A stretch of 64,000 bases of DNA from JANQIO01 sp043513815 (GCA_043513815.1 CP121313.1:1364001-1428000); one strand, 5' to 3'. Positions 44,552 through 53,688 are shown, counted from the first letter of the stretch. Program-made: numbers and translations. The notes: generated by a model not told the origin, from the sequence alone.

Positions 44552-45931
44552 ATGAACGCACCGCAGGCAGTCGCTACACGCGGCACCACGCGTGAACTGC
44601 TGCGCATCGCCCTTCCGATGGTGGTGTCGCAGGGTTCCTTTGCGGTGATGGTGTTCTGCGACCGTCTGTTCCTGTCATTCCTGGGGCCGGAATATATGGC
44701 GGCCGCCATGGCCGGCGGTGTGGCAGCATTCTTCACGATATCGCTGGTGAGCGGCACCCTGTCTTATGCCAATGCGCTGTCGGCCCAGTACTACGGCCGC
44801 GGTGACGTGCACAAGTGCCCGCAAGTGGTCACCCAGGGCTGGCTCGCTGCGATGGCGGCATTTCCCCTGATTCTGCTGGCGGCGGTGGGCGTGTCGGCTC
44901 TGTTCGGCGTTGCCGGCCACGCGGAAAGCCAACTGCAACTGGAGCGAAGCTACTACCAGATTCTGGTGGCCGGGGCACTGTTCCACTGTATGAAGACCGT
45001 GATTGGCTCCTACTTCGCCGGCATCAACCAGACCCGGGTGGTAATGATTGCCGACGTGCTCGGCGTGCTGCTCAATATTGGTCTGTCCTATGCCCTTATT
45101 TTCGGCAAGCTGGGCCTGCCCACCATGGGCATTGTCGGTGCGGCACTGGGAACGGTCATCGCCACTGGATTTACTGTGGCCGTATTCCTGCTGTTCTATT
45201 TTCACCCGGTACACCGGCTGCGTTTCCGGGTGATGGAGTCGTTCCGCTTTGATGCAGGCATCATGCGCCGCTACCTGCGGCTCGGTGTGCCTTCGGGCTT
45301 CGAGATGTTCATGAACGTCGCCACCTTCAACCTGTTTATATTGATGTTCCAGTCCTACGGCATCGCTGCCGGCGCCGCCGCCTCCATCGTCTTCAACTGG
45401 GACATGATGTCTTTTGTGCCCATGATCGGTCTGCATATTGCAGTGATCAGCCTGATCGGACGCTACGTGGGCTCCGGTGATATGAGCCAGGCCAGTGCGG
45501 TAATTGCTGCAGGCTTCCGCATCGCGTTTACCTATGGCGGTGTGCTGGCTGTGTGCTTCATTCTGTTCAGAGTGGATATGATCATGGTGTTTGCCCTCTC
45601 CGGCGCTGATTTCACGGAGATCGTCGAACTCGGCAGCTTCATGATGGTGGGCCTGAGTTTCTATGTGCTGGCGGATGCCACTATCCTGGTCGCCGGCGGC
45701 GCCCTGCGCGGTGCCGGTGATACCCGCTGGCTGATGATTACCTCTATCAGCCTGCACTGGGCGATGGTAGTGGCACAGTACTTCATTATCATTGTCTACG
45801 ACGCCGGACCGCGCCTGTCGTGGGCGGCCTTCGTGGTCATGCTCATCTCCCTGGCCGTCTGCTACTTGTGGCGCCTGCTGGGCGGCGTATGGCGCCAGCC
45901 GGAGCGGCTTGCGCGGGTGATGGAGGAGTGA
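44552..45931 (+). CDS. MATE-family efflux transporter
   Basis: A 459-residue sodium- or proton-driven exporter with 12 predicted helices. The family start RIALPMVVSQGSFAVMVFCDRLFLS and the repeated second half (LRLGVPSGFEMFMNVATFN) are clear. ATG 44552 has GGATCAGGT upstream; earlier in-frame starts are not supported. Substrate cannot be told from sequence; NorM-like cation or drug efflux is typical. It lies next to the peptide island, so export of a product is possible but MATE proteins do not usually carry leader peptides. Confidence 0.9.
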   Translation: MNAPQAVATRGTTRELLRIALPMVVSQGSFAVMVFCDRLFLSFLGPEYMAAAMAGGVAAFFTISLVSGTLSYANALSAQYYGRGDVHKCPQVVTQGWLAAMAAFPLILLAAVGVSALFGVAGHAESQLQLERSYYQILVAGALFHCMKTVIGSYFAGINQTRVVMIADVLGVLLNIGLSYALIFGKLGLPTMGIVGAALGTVIATGFTVAVFLLFYFHPVHRLRFRVMESFRFDAGIMRRYLRLGVPSGFEMFMNVATFNLFILMFQSYGIAAGAAASIVFNWDMMSFVPMIGLHIAVISLIGRYVGSGDMSQASAVIAAGFRIAFTYGGVLAVCFILFRVDMIMVFALSGADFTEIVELGSFMMVGLSFYVLADATILVAGGALRGAGDTRWLMITSISLHWAMVVAQYFIIIVYDAGPRLSWAAFVVMLISLAVCYLWRLLGGVWRQPERLARVMEE

Positions 45932-46066
45932 GCTTGCTCACTTTTGACCGATAGGGATGTCGGACTCTTCCTAATCGCCCGCTGTAACAATCTATAGTTA
46001 CCAGTGGCTGCTGTTACTTGAAACACGGCATGCCTTTGTCTAAACAGGAACACTGGAGAACACGCT

Positions 46067-46384
46067 ATGGACAGCATGACAGTCAAGAAAATGGAATCCC
46101 CGTCAGTGCGTCAGCTACGTGCCACAGAACTGTCGGAGGTTCACGGAGGGATCGGTCCTCTGATACTGGTTATTGGTGCGGCCGGAGGTGGAGTCAGTGG
46201 TTATATCAATGGGGGCTGGAGTGGTGCGGCAAGCGGTGCGCTATTCGGTGTCGCCACAACAGTCACTGGTGGACTTGCGGCTGCCACTACCGGGTTTGTC
46301 AGAGTGGGCTGGGCAGCGCGCTCTATTGGATTGGCCGCTGCCAATGGTGGGTTACAAAAGCGGATTCCAGCCAAGCAGCGCTAG
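46067..46384 (+). CDS. double-glycine-leader peptide, bacteriocin/microcin-like precursor
   Basis: A 105-residue precursor. The leader (residues 1-28) ends ATELSEVHGG, matching the Leu/Glu/Val-x-Gly-Gly pattern cut by C39 peptidase-transporters. The 77-residue core is Gly- and Ala-rich and hydrophobic (IGPLILVIGAAGGGVSG), with several G-x-x-x-G motifs as in two-peptide class II bacteriocins, and ends basic (LQKRIPAKQR). ATG 46067 has GGAG eight bases upstream. A hairpin and a small two-helix membrane protein follow, as bacteriocin and immunity genes often do. No C39 transporter is in the window. Confidence 0.75.
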   Translation: MDSMTVKKMESPSVRQLRATELSEVHGGIGPLILVIGAAGGGVSGYINGGWSGAASGALFGVATTVTGGLAAATTGFVRVGWAARSIGLAAANGGLQKRIPAKQR

Positions 46385-46392
46385 CGAGAATT

Positions 46393-46417
46393 GGTCTGGC
46401 AGCTCCGCTGCCAGACC
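46393..46417 (+). terminator. perfect hairpin between precursor and membrane protein genes
   Basis: GGTCTGGCAGC and GCTGCCAGACC make an 11-bp perfect stem with loop TCC, 8 bases after the precursor stop, followed by TTCGTTTT. It may partly terminate or stabilise the precursor message, so more peptide than immunity protein is made. Confidence 0.6.
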
Positions 46418-46435
46418 TTCGTTTTGGAGAGGGTC

Positions 46436-46753
46436 ATGAGACTTCACCGATACGGTTCTATGTTCAATAAATGGGACGCAGTCGAGCAGGAAAAGTGGCG
46501 AGAGTTGAGTGCTGGAGGAAAGTGGCACTTCATACTCGTCCGCGGAGTCCTGATATTCGGTACCTGGTGTTTCACATTGATGACGGTCTTCATGCTGCTC
46601 GACCAGGAGACTTATAGTTCTGGGGCAACAAAAATCGTTCTGAGTAATTTGGCGATTTGGATCTGCGCAGGCGCCATCTGGGGTCACGTGAGTTGGTGGG
46701 CCACCAACAAATCCTACCAAGAAAAGTTCGGCAGCGGGCACATCGGTAGCTGA
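46436..46753 (+). CDS. small membrane protein, candidate immunity protein
   Basis: A 105-residue protein with a basic N-terminus and two membrane helices (about residues 30-55 and 66-90). ATG 46436 has GGAG upstream. Its size, topology and place right after a bacteriocin-like precursor fit a bacteriocin immunity protein. No family recognised, so immunity is inferred from context. Confidence 0.6.
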   Translation: MRLHRYGSMFNKWDAVEQEKWRELSAGGKWHFILVRGVLIFGTWCFTLMTVFMLLDQETYSSGATKIVLSNLAIWICAGAIWGHVSWWATNKSYQEKFGSGHIGS

Positions 46754-46796
46754 GATGTCGCCCACCGCCGTTCAACATTGAATGTACGTTGAATGT

Positions 46797-47027
46797 CTAG
46801 CGCGGCCTGGGTGGGATGATCGGCCCGGCGTAACCCCGTAGGTACGGTTGACGCCTGAAGTAATGGACCCTCACCCTGGTTGGCGAGCTACGGTTGCTGC
46901 GTTCGCTCAGTGAGCTGGTCGTTGTTGTTGCAGTGCCATAGTTGCCAGAAGTGCTGCCGCCGGCAACGAAGCGCGACTCCTCGATGCTGATGGGCTTGAC
47001 GGTGTCCGTGCATTGAGAACGTTCCAT
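46797..47027 (-). CDS. double-glycine-leader peptide with Pro/Arg-rich core
   Basis: A 76-residue precursor. The leader (1-24) ends IEESRFVAGG. The 52-residue core has a Ser/Thr/Gly-rich first part (STSGNYGTATTTTSSLSERS) and a Pro/Arg/Tyr-rich C-terminus ending GPIIPPRPR. That tail recalls proline-rich antimicrobial peptides of insects and mammals, which act on the ribosome. ATG 47027 follows a near-perfect AAGGAGA. It lies 34 bases after the companion peptide gene and is probably in its operon. Activity is inferred only from composition. Confidence 0.65.
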   Translation of the reverse strand: MERSQCTDTVKPISIEESRFVAGGSTSGNYGTATTTTSSLSERSNRSSPTRVRVHYFRRQPYLRGYAGPIIPPRPR

Positions 47028-47061
47028 GTTCTGTCTCCTTGTCGTTTGACGGGGTGTTCAA

Positions 47062-47286
47062 CTAGCGAAATTTCCGGTTGGCGCGACCGCCGGTCCCGAC
47101 TGGAATGGCCTCGGTGACAGGCCTTGATGGCCGTCGTAGCAGGCCCGGTCTGAAAAGTACGGGTGGCGTTGGCGGAGTAATGCAACAGTTTGTGATAGCT
47201 GGAAGTGCGAGTCCGCCAGTCACTTCACTCATACTTTCTGCAAGAAGTGACAGCGGCATACCATTTTTGCCGGTAAGCTTTTTCAT
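47062..47286 (-). CDS. double-glycine-leader peptide with Pro/Arg-rich core (companion)
   Basis: A 74-residue precursor. The leader (1-25) ends ESMSEVTGG, much like the plus-strand precursor (ELSEVHGG). The 49-residue core begins LALPAITNCCITPPTPP, with a Cys-Cys pair, and is rich in Pro and Arg (LFRPGLLRRPSRP). It ends GRANRKFR. ATG 47286 follows GAGGT. First gene of a two-gene minus-strand unit that converges with the bacteriocin-like pair. No modifying enzyme is seen nearby. Confidence 0.65.
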   Translation of the reverse strand: MKKLTGKNGMPLSLLAESMSEVTGGLALPAITNCCITPPTPPVLFRPGLLRRPSRPVTEAIPVGTGGRANRKFR

Positions 47287-47445
47287 GATGATGACCTCGT
47301 TATCGTCCTTGATTAACTGAAATCTGCTCGCCAGCCGCAGACCTTTGCGGTGGCTTCCTGAAGCCTAGACCAGAGAGTCGCCCGCGAGCGATGCACTGGC
47401 ATCTTATGTGATCAATTTGTTGCATTTTTAGGTACAATCAGTGGT

Positions 47446-47823
47446 ATGCAACGACGCATTCTTCATACTGTTCTGTGTTTCCTGGTGCTGGTTCAGCCGG
47501 TAGCCGGCGTTGCTGCGTCCGCGTCTATCATGGGTGCTTCGTTTTCCGCTGAAGCTTCGATGGACACCCATGACATGTCCGCCATGGAGATGCCCGGCAT
47601 GGAGATGCCTGGCTGCCACGATGCTGTCTCCATAGTCCCGGAGTGTTGTGATCAGATGGATGGCGTCAGCTGCGGTATGGACTGTGGCACCGTCAGCCCC
47701 GCACTCACACAGCCGCACTCCCTGTCTGGCATGAATGGCCATGGGGTCTTCGAGGGGCACTCGGTATACGCTCCACCTTCCCGTTCACCTAACACTTTCC
47801 TCAGACCACCACGAACCTCCTGA
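47446..47823 (+). CDS. CopL-like Met/His/Cys-rich exported protein
   Basis: A 125-residue protein with a signal peptide (about residues 1-24). Its middle is a metal-binding-like stretch (MDTHDMSAMEMPGMEMPGCHD) and several Cys (ECCDQMDGVSCGMDCG). This fits small copper-binding proteins (CopL/DUF2946-like) that often start copper-efflux operons. ATG 47446 is the natural start. The CusC-like gene follows 68 bases later. Confidence 0.75.
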   Translation: MQRRILHTVLCFLVLVQPVAGVAASASIMGASFSAEASMDTHDMSAMEMPGMEMPGCHDAVSIVPECCDQMDGVSCGMDCGTVSPALTQPHSLSGMNGHGVFEGHSVYAPPSRSPNTFLRPPRTS

Positions 47824-47891
47824 TCGATTGACGGGCTCCCTGCCCGGAGCGCCCTGCGGCCGTGTGCCGCGTTAGATTCAGGAGGTAGCGC

Positions 47892-49166
47892 ATGTACCGT
47901 ACATGCCGATATAGCATCATTATTGTATTTACCTGGCTGCTAGCCCAATCGGCACTGGCCGACGTTTTGTTATTACAGGACGCCCGCGCACGTGCGGTGG
48001 CCAACAATCCGGGGTTGGCAGAAATGCGCGAGCGGTACCGCGCGCTGAGCGAACAGACTTATCAACGGGGCGCCTTGCCAGACCCGGTGCTGAGCCTTGC
48101 CGCCGCCAACTTTCCCTGGGATGAATTCGATCGCAACCAGGAGCCCATGACCCAGCTTCAGGTGGGCATCAGCCAGACGTTTCCGTACCCGGGAAAGCGC
48201 GGTCTGGCCGAGGCGGCTGCAGGTTTTGAAGCTGAGGCGGCCCTGCGCTCGGCGGACGAAATGCAGCTGGCGCTCAAGAAGAATGTTGCCGTGACCTGGT
48301 GGGAGATTTACTACCTCGACCGCTCGCTGGAAACCATTGAGCGCAACCAGTCGCTGCTGCGCCAGTTTGTCGACGTCGCTCGCACCAAGTACGAGGTGGG
48401 AGAGGGGCTACAGCAAGATGTGCTGCTGGCCCAGCTTGAGCTGTCACGTCTGCTGGACCAGGCCATCCGTGTGGAGGCCATGCGTGAGGAACGCGCCATT
48501 CGCCTCAACCTGTTGATGGGTGAGATGCCCGATACACCGGTTGAGCTACCTGCCGGGCAGCGGGGCGAGCTTCGGCCACTGGCGCCGCGGCAAGCTCTCT
48601 ATGTTCGCGCGATCGAGACGCGCCCCGCACTCGCCGGTCAGCGAGCCACAATTCGAGCTTCGGAATCGCGGCTGGAGCTGGCACGCAAAGACTACTTCCC
48701 GGACTTCACCGTGGGCGTGCGTTACGGCAATCGTGACGAGGATGACCTTGGCCAGTCCCGCCAGGATTTCCTGTCGGTGATGTTGAGCGTGCAGGTGCCG
48801 CTGTACTCCGGCAGCAAGCAGGATCGCCAGGTCAGTCAGCGCGAGCGTGAGCTGGCCCGCAGCCAGTACGCGCTCACCGATGAGCGCAACCGGGTGATGG
48901 CGGATATAGCCAGCGCCGCGGCGGACTACCGTCGCGCCAGCGAGCAGTTGGAACTGTTCGATAACGGAATCATTCCGCAGGCCCGGCAAACCGTGGAAAG
49001 CATGCTGGCGGGCTACCAGGTCAATGAGGTGGACTTCCTCAATCTGGTGCGCTCGCAGGTGACCTTGTTGAATGTAGAACTGCAGTACTGGCGCTCGTAC
49101 AGCGAGGCCCACCAGACCCTTGCGCGCCTCCAGGCGGCAGTGGGAGAGGACACTATCCATGAGTAA
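47892..49166 (+). CDS. cusC: TolC-family outer membrane factor, CusC-type
   Basis: A 424-residue outer membrane efflux protein with a signal peptide (about 1-23, ending SALA). Two TolC-like halves are rich in long helices (about residues 30-220 and 245-420). ATG 47892 has AGGAGG upstream. It forms the outer channel of the metal RND pump with the next two genes. Its end overlaps the adaptor gene by 8 bases (ATGAGTAA), so translation is coupled. Confidence 0.88.
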   Translation: MYRTCRYSIIIVFTWLLAQSALADVLLLQDARARAVANNPGLAEMRERYRALSEQTYQRGALPDPVLSLAAANFPWDEFDRNQEPMTQLQVGISQTFPYPGKRGLAEAAAGFEAEAALRSADEMQLALKKNVAVTWWEIYYLDRSLETIERNQSLLRQFVDVARTKYEVGEGLQQDVLLAQLELSRLLDQAIRVEAMREERAIRLNLLMGEMPDTPVELPAGQRGELRPLAPRQALYVRAIETRPALAGQRATIRASESRLELARKDYFPDFTVGVRYGNRDEDDLGQSRQDFLSVMLSVQVPLYSGSKQDRQVSQRERELARSQYALTDERNRVMADIASAAADYRRASEQLELFDNGIIPQARQTVESMLAGYQVNEVDFLNLVRSQVTLLNVELQYWRSYSEAHQTLARLQAAVGEDTIHE

Positions 49167-50532
49167 ATCCCTGATGATTGGCGCGCTGTGCACGGCCCTT
49201 GGGCTGGCTGCCGGCTACCTGCTGTTCGGCGGCGAACAGCTTCCCATGTTGGCTGAAGGTAATAGCAGTGGTCCCGCCGAGCCTCTGTTCTATCGCAACC
49301 CCATGAACCCGGCGATTACCTCACCCACACCCGCGAAAGACCATATGGGTATGGACTACATACCGGTCTACGCTGGTGACGACGACAAGTCCGGACCGGT
49401 CGGTACCGTCAAGATTGACCCGGTGGTTCGCCAGAACATTGGACTGCGCACTGCGGTAGCAGAGAGTAAATCAATGAGCCGCATCATTCGCACTCCGGGG
49501 CGGGTCACTTACGATGAACAGAAGCTGGTGCGCCTGCACCCCAAGGTGGAAGGCTGGATAGACGAAATCTACATCGACAAGACCGGCCAGCTGGTGGACT
49601 ACGATGACATCCTGCTGAATATCTACTCACCGAAACTGGTGTCGACCCAGCGGGAGTACCTGCTGGCGCTCAAGAACAATGAGGTGCTGAAGGACAGCTC
49701 CTTTGCAGACATCAGTGATGGCGCTCGCGAACTGGTAGATTCGGCCCGGGAGCGGCTGGTGCTGCTGGACGTACCAGCCCACCAGATTCGTGAACTCGAA
49801 CAGACTCGAGAGATCAAGGAGGGTCTGCATATTCATGCGCCGGCTGCGGGAACCCTGCTGGAGGTGGGCGCCCGCCAGGGTCAGTTTGTTACGCCCGCCA
49901 CTCAGCTATACCTGATCGCCGACCTGTCGACCGTGTGGGTCTATGCCGACATTTACGAGAACGAGCTGCCCTGGGTGGCAGAGGGTGACCGGGTGGAAAT
50001 GACGTTGGCCAGTGTGCCGGGTCGTACCTTTCGAGGCCGCCTGGATTACATATTTCCCTACGCCGAGGCAAAAACCCGTACCACCAGGGTGCGGCTGGTG
50101 TTCGACAACCCGGATCGGTTACTACGGCCTGAAATGTTTGCAGACGTGGTGATCTTTGCAGCGGAGCAGCCCGGGCAGGTCGTGATTCCCTCCGAAGCCG
50201 TGGTGCGCAGCGGCGAATACAACCAGGTGTTTGTGGTGAACGCCGCCGGTAATTTCGAGCCGCGAAAAGTTGGCCTGGGCGTTGAATCCCGTGGCGAAGT
50301 CTCCGTCGTCTCAGGTCTTGCCGCCGGGGAGCGGGTGGTGGTGTCTTCACAGTTCCTGGTGGACTCCGAGTCCAGTCTGCGCGCCGCCACTGCTCGCATG
50401 ACGGAGCCGCAGGAGGATCACTCGATGATGGATCACTCGGCTATGGATCACTCCGGTATGGATCACTCCGGTATGGACCACTCGAAGATGAACCACGAGG
50501 AGATGAACCGCGAGGGCTCGCACCATGATTGA
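49159..50532 (+). CDS. cusB: RND efflux periplasmic adaptor, CusB-type
   Basis: A 457-residue adaptor. An N-terminal membrane anchor or signal is followed by a heavy-metal-binding domain (FYRNPMNPAIT...DHMGMDYIPVY, about residues 45-72), then barrel-sandwich and beta-barrel parts. The C-terminus carries five DHSxM-type units (MDHSAMDHSGMDHS and so on, about 425-445) likely to bind Cu(I) or Ag(I). The stop overlaps the RND pump gene by 8 bases. It links the pump to the outer channel and hands over metal. Confidence 0.9.
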   Translation: MSKSLMIGALCTALGLAAGYLLFGGEQLPMLAEGNSSGPAEPLFYRNPMNPAITSPTPAKDHMGMDYIPVYAGDDDKSGPVGTVKIDPVVRQNIGLRTAVAESKSMSRIIRTPGRVTYDEQKLVRLHPKVEGWIDEIYIDKTGQLVDYDDILLNIYSPKLVSTQREYLLALKNNEVLKDSSFADISDGARELVDSARERLVLLDVPAHQIRELEQTREIKEGLHIHAPAAGTLLEVGARQGQFVTPATQLYLIADLSTVWVYADIYENELPWVAEGDRVEMTLASVPGRTFRGRLDYIFPYAEAKTRTTRVRLVFDNPDRLLRPEMFADVVIFAAEQPGQVVIPSEAVVRSGEYNQVFVVNAAGNFEPRKVGLGVESRGEVSVVSGLAAGERVVVSSQFLVDSESSLRAATARMTEPQEDHSMMDHSAMDHSGMDHSGMDHSKMNHEEMNREGSHHD

Positions 50533-53500
50533 TGCCATTATCCGTGCGGCAGTGGGTAACCGGCTGCTGGTCCTGCTGGCGGCGCTCGCGCTGACCCTGG
50601 TGGGATACAACGCCTGGCGCATTGTGCCGCTGGATGCGATTCCCGACCTCTCCGACGTGCAGGTGATTGTGCTCACGGAGTTTCCCGGCCAGTCTCCACA
50701 GGTGGTGGAGGATCAGGTCACCTACCCGCTCACCACCGCCATGCTGTCCGTGCCGGATACCCGGGTGGTGCGCGGTTACTCCTTCTTCGGGCTCAGTTTT
50801 GTGTACATCATTTTCGAAGACAACGTCGATCTGTACTGGGCGCGCTCGCGGGTGCTCGAATACCTGAACTATGTGGCGGGGCGCCTGCCCGATGGGGTTA
50901 CACCCACCCTGGGACCAGACGCTACTGGCGTGGGTTGGGTGTACCAGTACGCGCTGGTGGATCGCAGTGGCCGGCACGATCTCTCCGAACTTCGCTCTAT
51001 TCAGGACTGGTACCTGCGCTACCCGCTGCAAACTGTACCCGGCGTCGCAGAAGTCGCCTCCATCGGCGGCTTTGTGCGCCAGTATCAGGTAGAGGTCGAC
51101 CCCAATTCGCTAATGCGTTACGGCATCACCCTCGAGCAGGTAAAGACAGCCATCCAACGTTCCAATAATGATGTGGGTGGTCGACTCGTGGAGCTGGCAG
51201 AAACCGAATATATGGTGCGCAGTCAGGGATACATCACCGGCGTGAAGGACATAGAGGGCATTCCGGTGGCCGCTGGCGAACAGGGAGTACCTGTGCGCAT
51301 TGGCGATGTCGCCCATGTGCAGCTAGGGCCGGAACTGCGCCGTGGTCTGGCAGAGCTGAACGGGGAGGGGGAGGTGGCCGGCGGCATTGTAATCATGCGC
51401 TCTGGTGAGAATGCGGCGGCGACCATTGATCGCGTGAAGGAGAAACTGGCGGAGTTGCAAGATGGCCTGCCCGACGGTGTAGAAGTAGTGGCGGTCTACG
51501 ACCGCAGCGACCTGATCAACCGCGCCGTTGCCAGTCTCAACACCGCTCTGGCGGAAGAGCTGCTGGTTGTGAGCCTGGTGGTGATCCTGTTCCTGCTGCA
51601 CGTCCGCAGTGCGCTGGTGGCTATCGTCACGCTGCCGCTCGGTATTCTCATGGCGTTTATTGTGATGCAGTGGCAGGGCCTGAACGCCAATATCATGTCC
51701 CTGGGCGGGATCGCTATTGCCATCGGCGCTATGGTGGACGGCGCAATTGTTATGGTGGAGAACGGACACGCCCATCTCGAGCGCGCCAGTCGCGCCAGGG
51801 GCGGTGATCTCACCAGCGCTGAGCGCTGGGAGGCAATACTCGCGGCCAGTCGCGAGGTGGGGCCGGCGCTGTTTTTTTCACTGTTGGTCATCACCGTTTC
51901 CTTCCTGCCGATTTTCACCATGCAGGCCCAGGAGGGCAGGCTGTTCAGCCCGCTAGCCTTTACCAAGACCTACGCCATGGCTGCGGCTGCGATTCTTTCG
52001 GTGACGCTGGTGCCGGTATTGATGGGTTACTTCCTGCGCGGGCGTATTCGCCCGGCGGATGCCAACCCGCTGAACCGATTTTTGATCCGTATTCACCGCC
52101 CGGTGCTGGCACTGGCCATGCGCCACCGAGCTGTCACCCTGGCGCTGGCGCTGGTCCTGCTGGCCTCGACTGCCTGGCCGCTACTGCGCGTTGGAAGCGA
52201 GTTTATGCCGCCCCTTGATGAGGGGGACATTCTCTACATGCCCACGACTTTCCCCGGCGTCTCCATCACCAAGGCGCGGGAGCTGGTGCAGCAGACCGAC
52301 CGTATACTGGCGAGCTTTCCCGAGGTAGAGACCGTGTTCGGCAAGGCCGGTCGCGCCGAGACGGCCACGGACCCGGCGCCGCTGTCCATGCTGGAAACCA
52401 CCATTCGCCTTAAACCAAAAGCCGACTGGCCTGACCCCGACAAGACCACCCGTGAGCTGATGGACGAGATGGCCGAGGCTATCCAGTTCCCTGGCCTGGC
52501 CGATAGCTGGACCATGCCCATCAAGACCCGGCTGGATATGCTGTCCACCGGTATCAAGACCCCGGTGGGTATTAAGGTTACTGGGCCAGACCTGGGTGTC
52601 CTGCAGGAAATTGCCGAAAACATTGAATCCGTCATGAAGGAGCTACCTGGCACCCTGTCAGCTTTTGGTGACAGGGCTGTGGGAGGCTATTACCTGGATT
52701 TTGACGTCAATCGCGAACAGGCGGCACGCTACGGGCTCACCGTGGGTGATGTCCAGGATGTCATCAAAACTGCCATCGGCGGTATGAATGTCACCGAGAC
52801 TGTCGAAGGGCTGGAGCGATACCCGGTCAATGTGCGCTACCCGCGATCGTTCCGGGAAGACCTGGGCAGCTTGCAGCGGGTCCTGATTCCCACACCCACC
52901 GGTCAACAGATTCCGCTGGCCCTGGTGGCTGACGTTCGCTACGAGCGCGGCCCTCCGGTGATCAAGACCGAAGGCTCCAGGCCCAACGCCTGGGTCTACG
53001 TGGATATCGCCAGTGACGACATCGGCGGCTATGTCCAGAACGCAAAAAAGGTAGTCGCAGAGCAGATAGAGCTGCCGACTGGCTACAGCCTGAGCTGGTC
53101 TGGCCAGTACGAATACATGCAGCGCGCTGCCCAGCGCCTGGCCATTGTCGGGCCTGCAACGCTGGCGATTATTTTACTGCTGCTCTACCTGCACTTTCGC
53201 AATTTGATAGAACCTCTGGTGGTGTTGGCGGCGGTCCCCTTTGGAATGGTCGGAGGCCTGTGGCTGGTATACATGCTGGGCTACAACCTGTCGGTGGCAG
53301 TGGCCGTCGGCCTTATCGCCCTGGCTGGCATGGCAGCGGAGATCGGTGTGCTGGTACTGAGCTTTATCGACGCCGATGTGAAGCGGGAAACGCCAGATTC
53401 GATTAACGCGCTTAAGGAATGTGTGGTGCAGGCCGCCAGTCGGCGTGTCCGTCCCGTGGTCATGACCGTGGTTTCGACCATGGCCGGCCTTCTCCCTATC

Positions 53501-53686
53501 ATGCTCAGCAGCGGTACCGGTGCCGATGTCACCCAGCGTATCGCCGCCCCCATGTTGGGCGGCATGCTCACAGTACTGGTGTTGAATCTGCTGATCCTGC
53601 CAGTGATCTACAGCCTGGTGCTGGAGAAGCGCCAGTCGAAAACCGCTGGGGCAGGGAGGCTTGTTCCCACCCTCCCGGCTGATTAA
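50525..53686 (+). CDS. cusA: heavy-metal RND efflux pump, CusA-type
   Basis: A 1053-residue HME-RND transporter with 12 membrane helices. N-terminal features VPLDAIPDLSDVQVIV are typical of CusA/CzcA. TM4 holds the proton-relay region with Asp in AMVDGAIVMVENGHAHLE (about residues 403-420). The motif TRLDMLSTGIKTPVGIKV (about 663-680) matches the CusA stretch with a metal-binding Met, and LLPIMLSSGTGADV lies near 990. These favour copper/silver over Zn/Co/Cd. With the CusB tail and the CopL-like gene the substrate is most likely Cu(I) or Ag(I). No cusRS or cueR gene is in the window. Confidence 0.93.
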   Translation: MIDAIIRAAVGNRLLVLLAALALTLVGYNAWRIVPLDAIPDLSDVQVIVLTEFPGQSPQVVEDQVTYPLTTAMLSVPDTRVVRGYSFFGLSFVYIIFEDNVDLYWARSRVLEYLNYVAGRLPDGVTPTLGPDATGVGWVYQYALVDRSGRHDLSELRSIQDWYLRYPLQTVPGVAEVASIGGFVRQYQVEVDPNSLMRYGITLEQVKTAIQRSNNDVGGRLVELAETEYMVRSQGYITGVKDIEGIPVAAGEQGVPVRIGDVAHVQLGPELRRGLAELNGEGEVAGGIVIMRSGENAAATIDRVKEKLAELQDGLPDGVEVVAVYDRSDLINRAVASLNTALAEELLVVSLVVILFLLHVRSALVAIVTLPLGILMAFIVMQWQGLNANIMSLGGIAIAIGAMVDGAIVMVENGHAHLERASRARGGDLTSAERWEAILAASREVGPALFFSLLVITVSFLPIFTMQAQEGRLFSPLAFTKTYAMAAAAILSVTLVPVLMGYFLRGRIRPADANPLNRFLIRIHRPVLALAMRHRAVTLALALVLLASTAWPLLRVGSEFMPPLDEGDILYMPTTFPGVSITKARELVQQTDRILASFPEVETVFGKAGRAETATDPAPLSMLETTIRLKPKADWPDPDKTTRELMDEMAEAIQFPGLADSWTMPIKTRLDMLSTGIKTPVGIKVTGPDLGVLQEIAENIESVMKELPGTLSAFGDRAVGGYYLDFDVNREQAARYGLTVGDVQDVIKTAIGGMNVTETVEGLERYPVNVRYPRSFREDLGSLQRVLIPTPTGQQIPLALVADVRYERGPPVIKTEGSRPNAWVYVDIASDDIGGYVQNAKKVVAEQIELPTGYSLSWSGQYEYMQRAAQRLAIVGPATLAIILLLLYLHFRNLIEPLVVLAAVPFGMVGGLWLVYMLGYNLSVAVAVGLIALAGMAAEIGVLVLSFIDADVKRETPDSINALKECVVQAASRRVRPVVMTVVSTMAGLLPIMLSSGTGADVTQRIAAPMLGGMLTVLVLNLLILPVIYSLVLEKRQSKTAGAGRLVPTLPAD

Positions 53687-53688
53687 GA

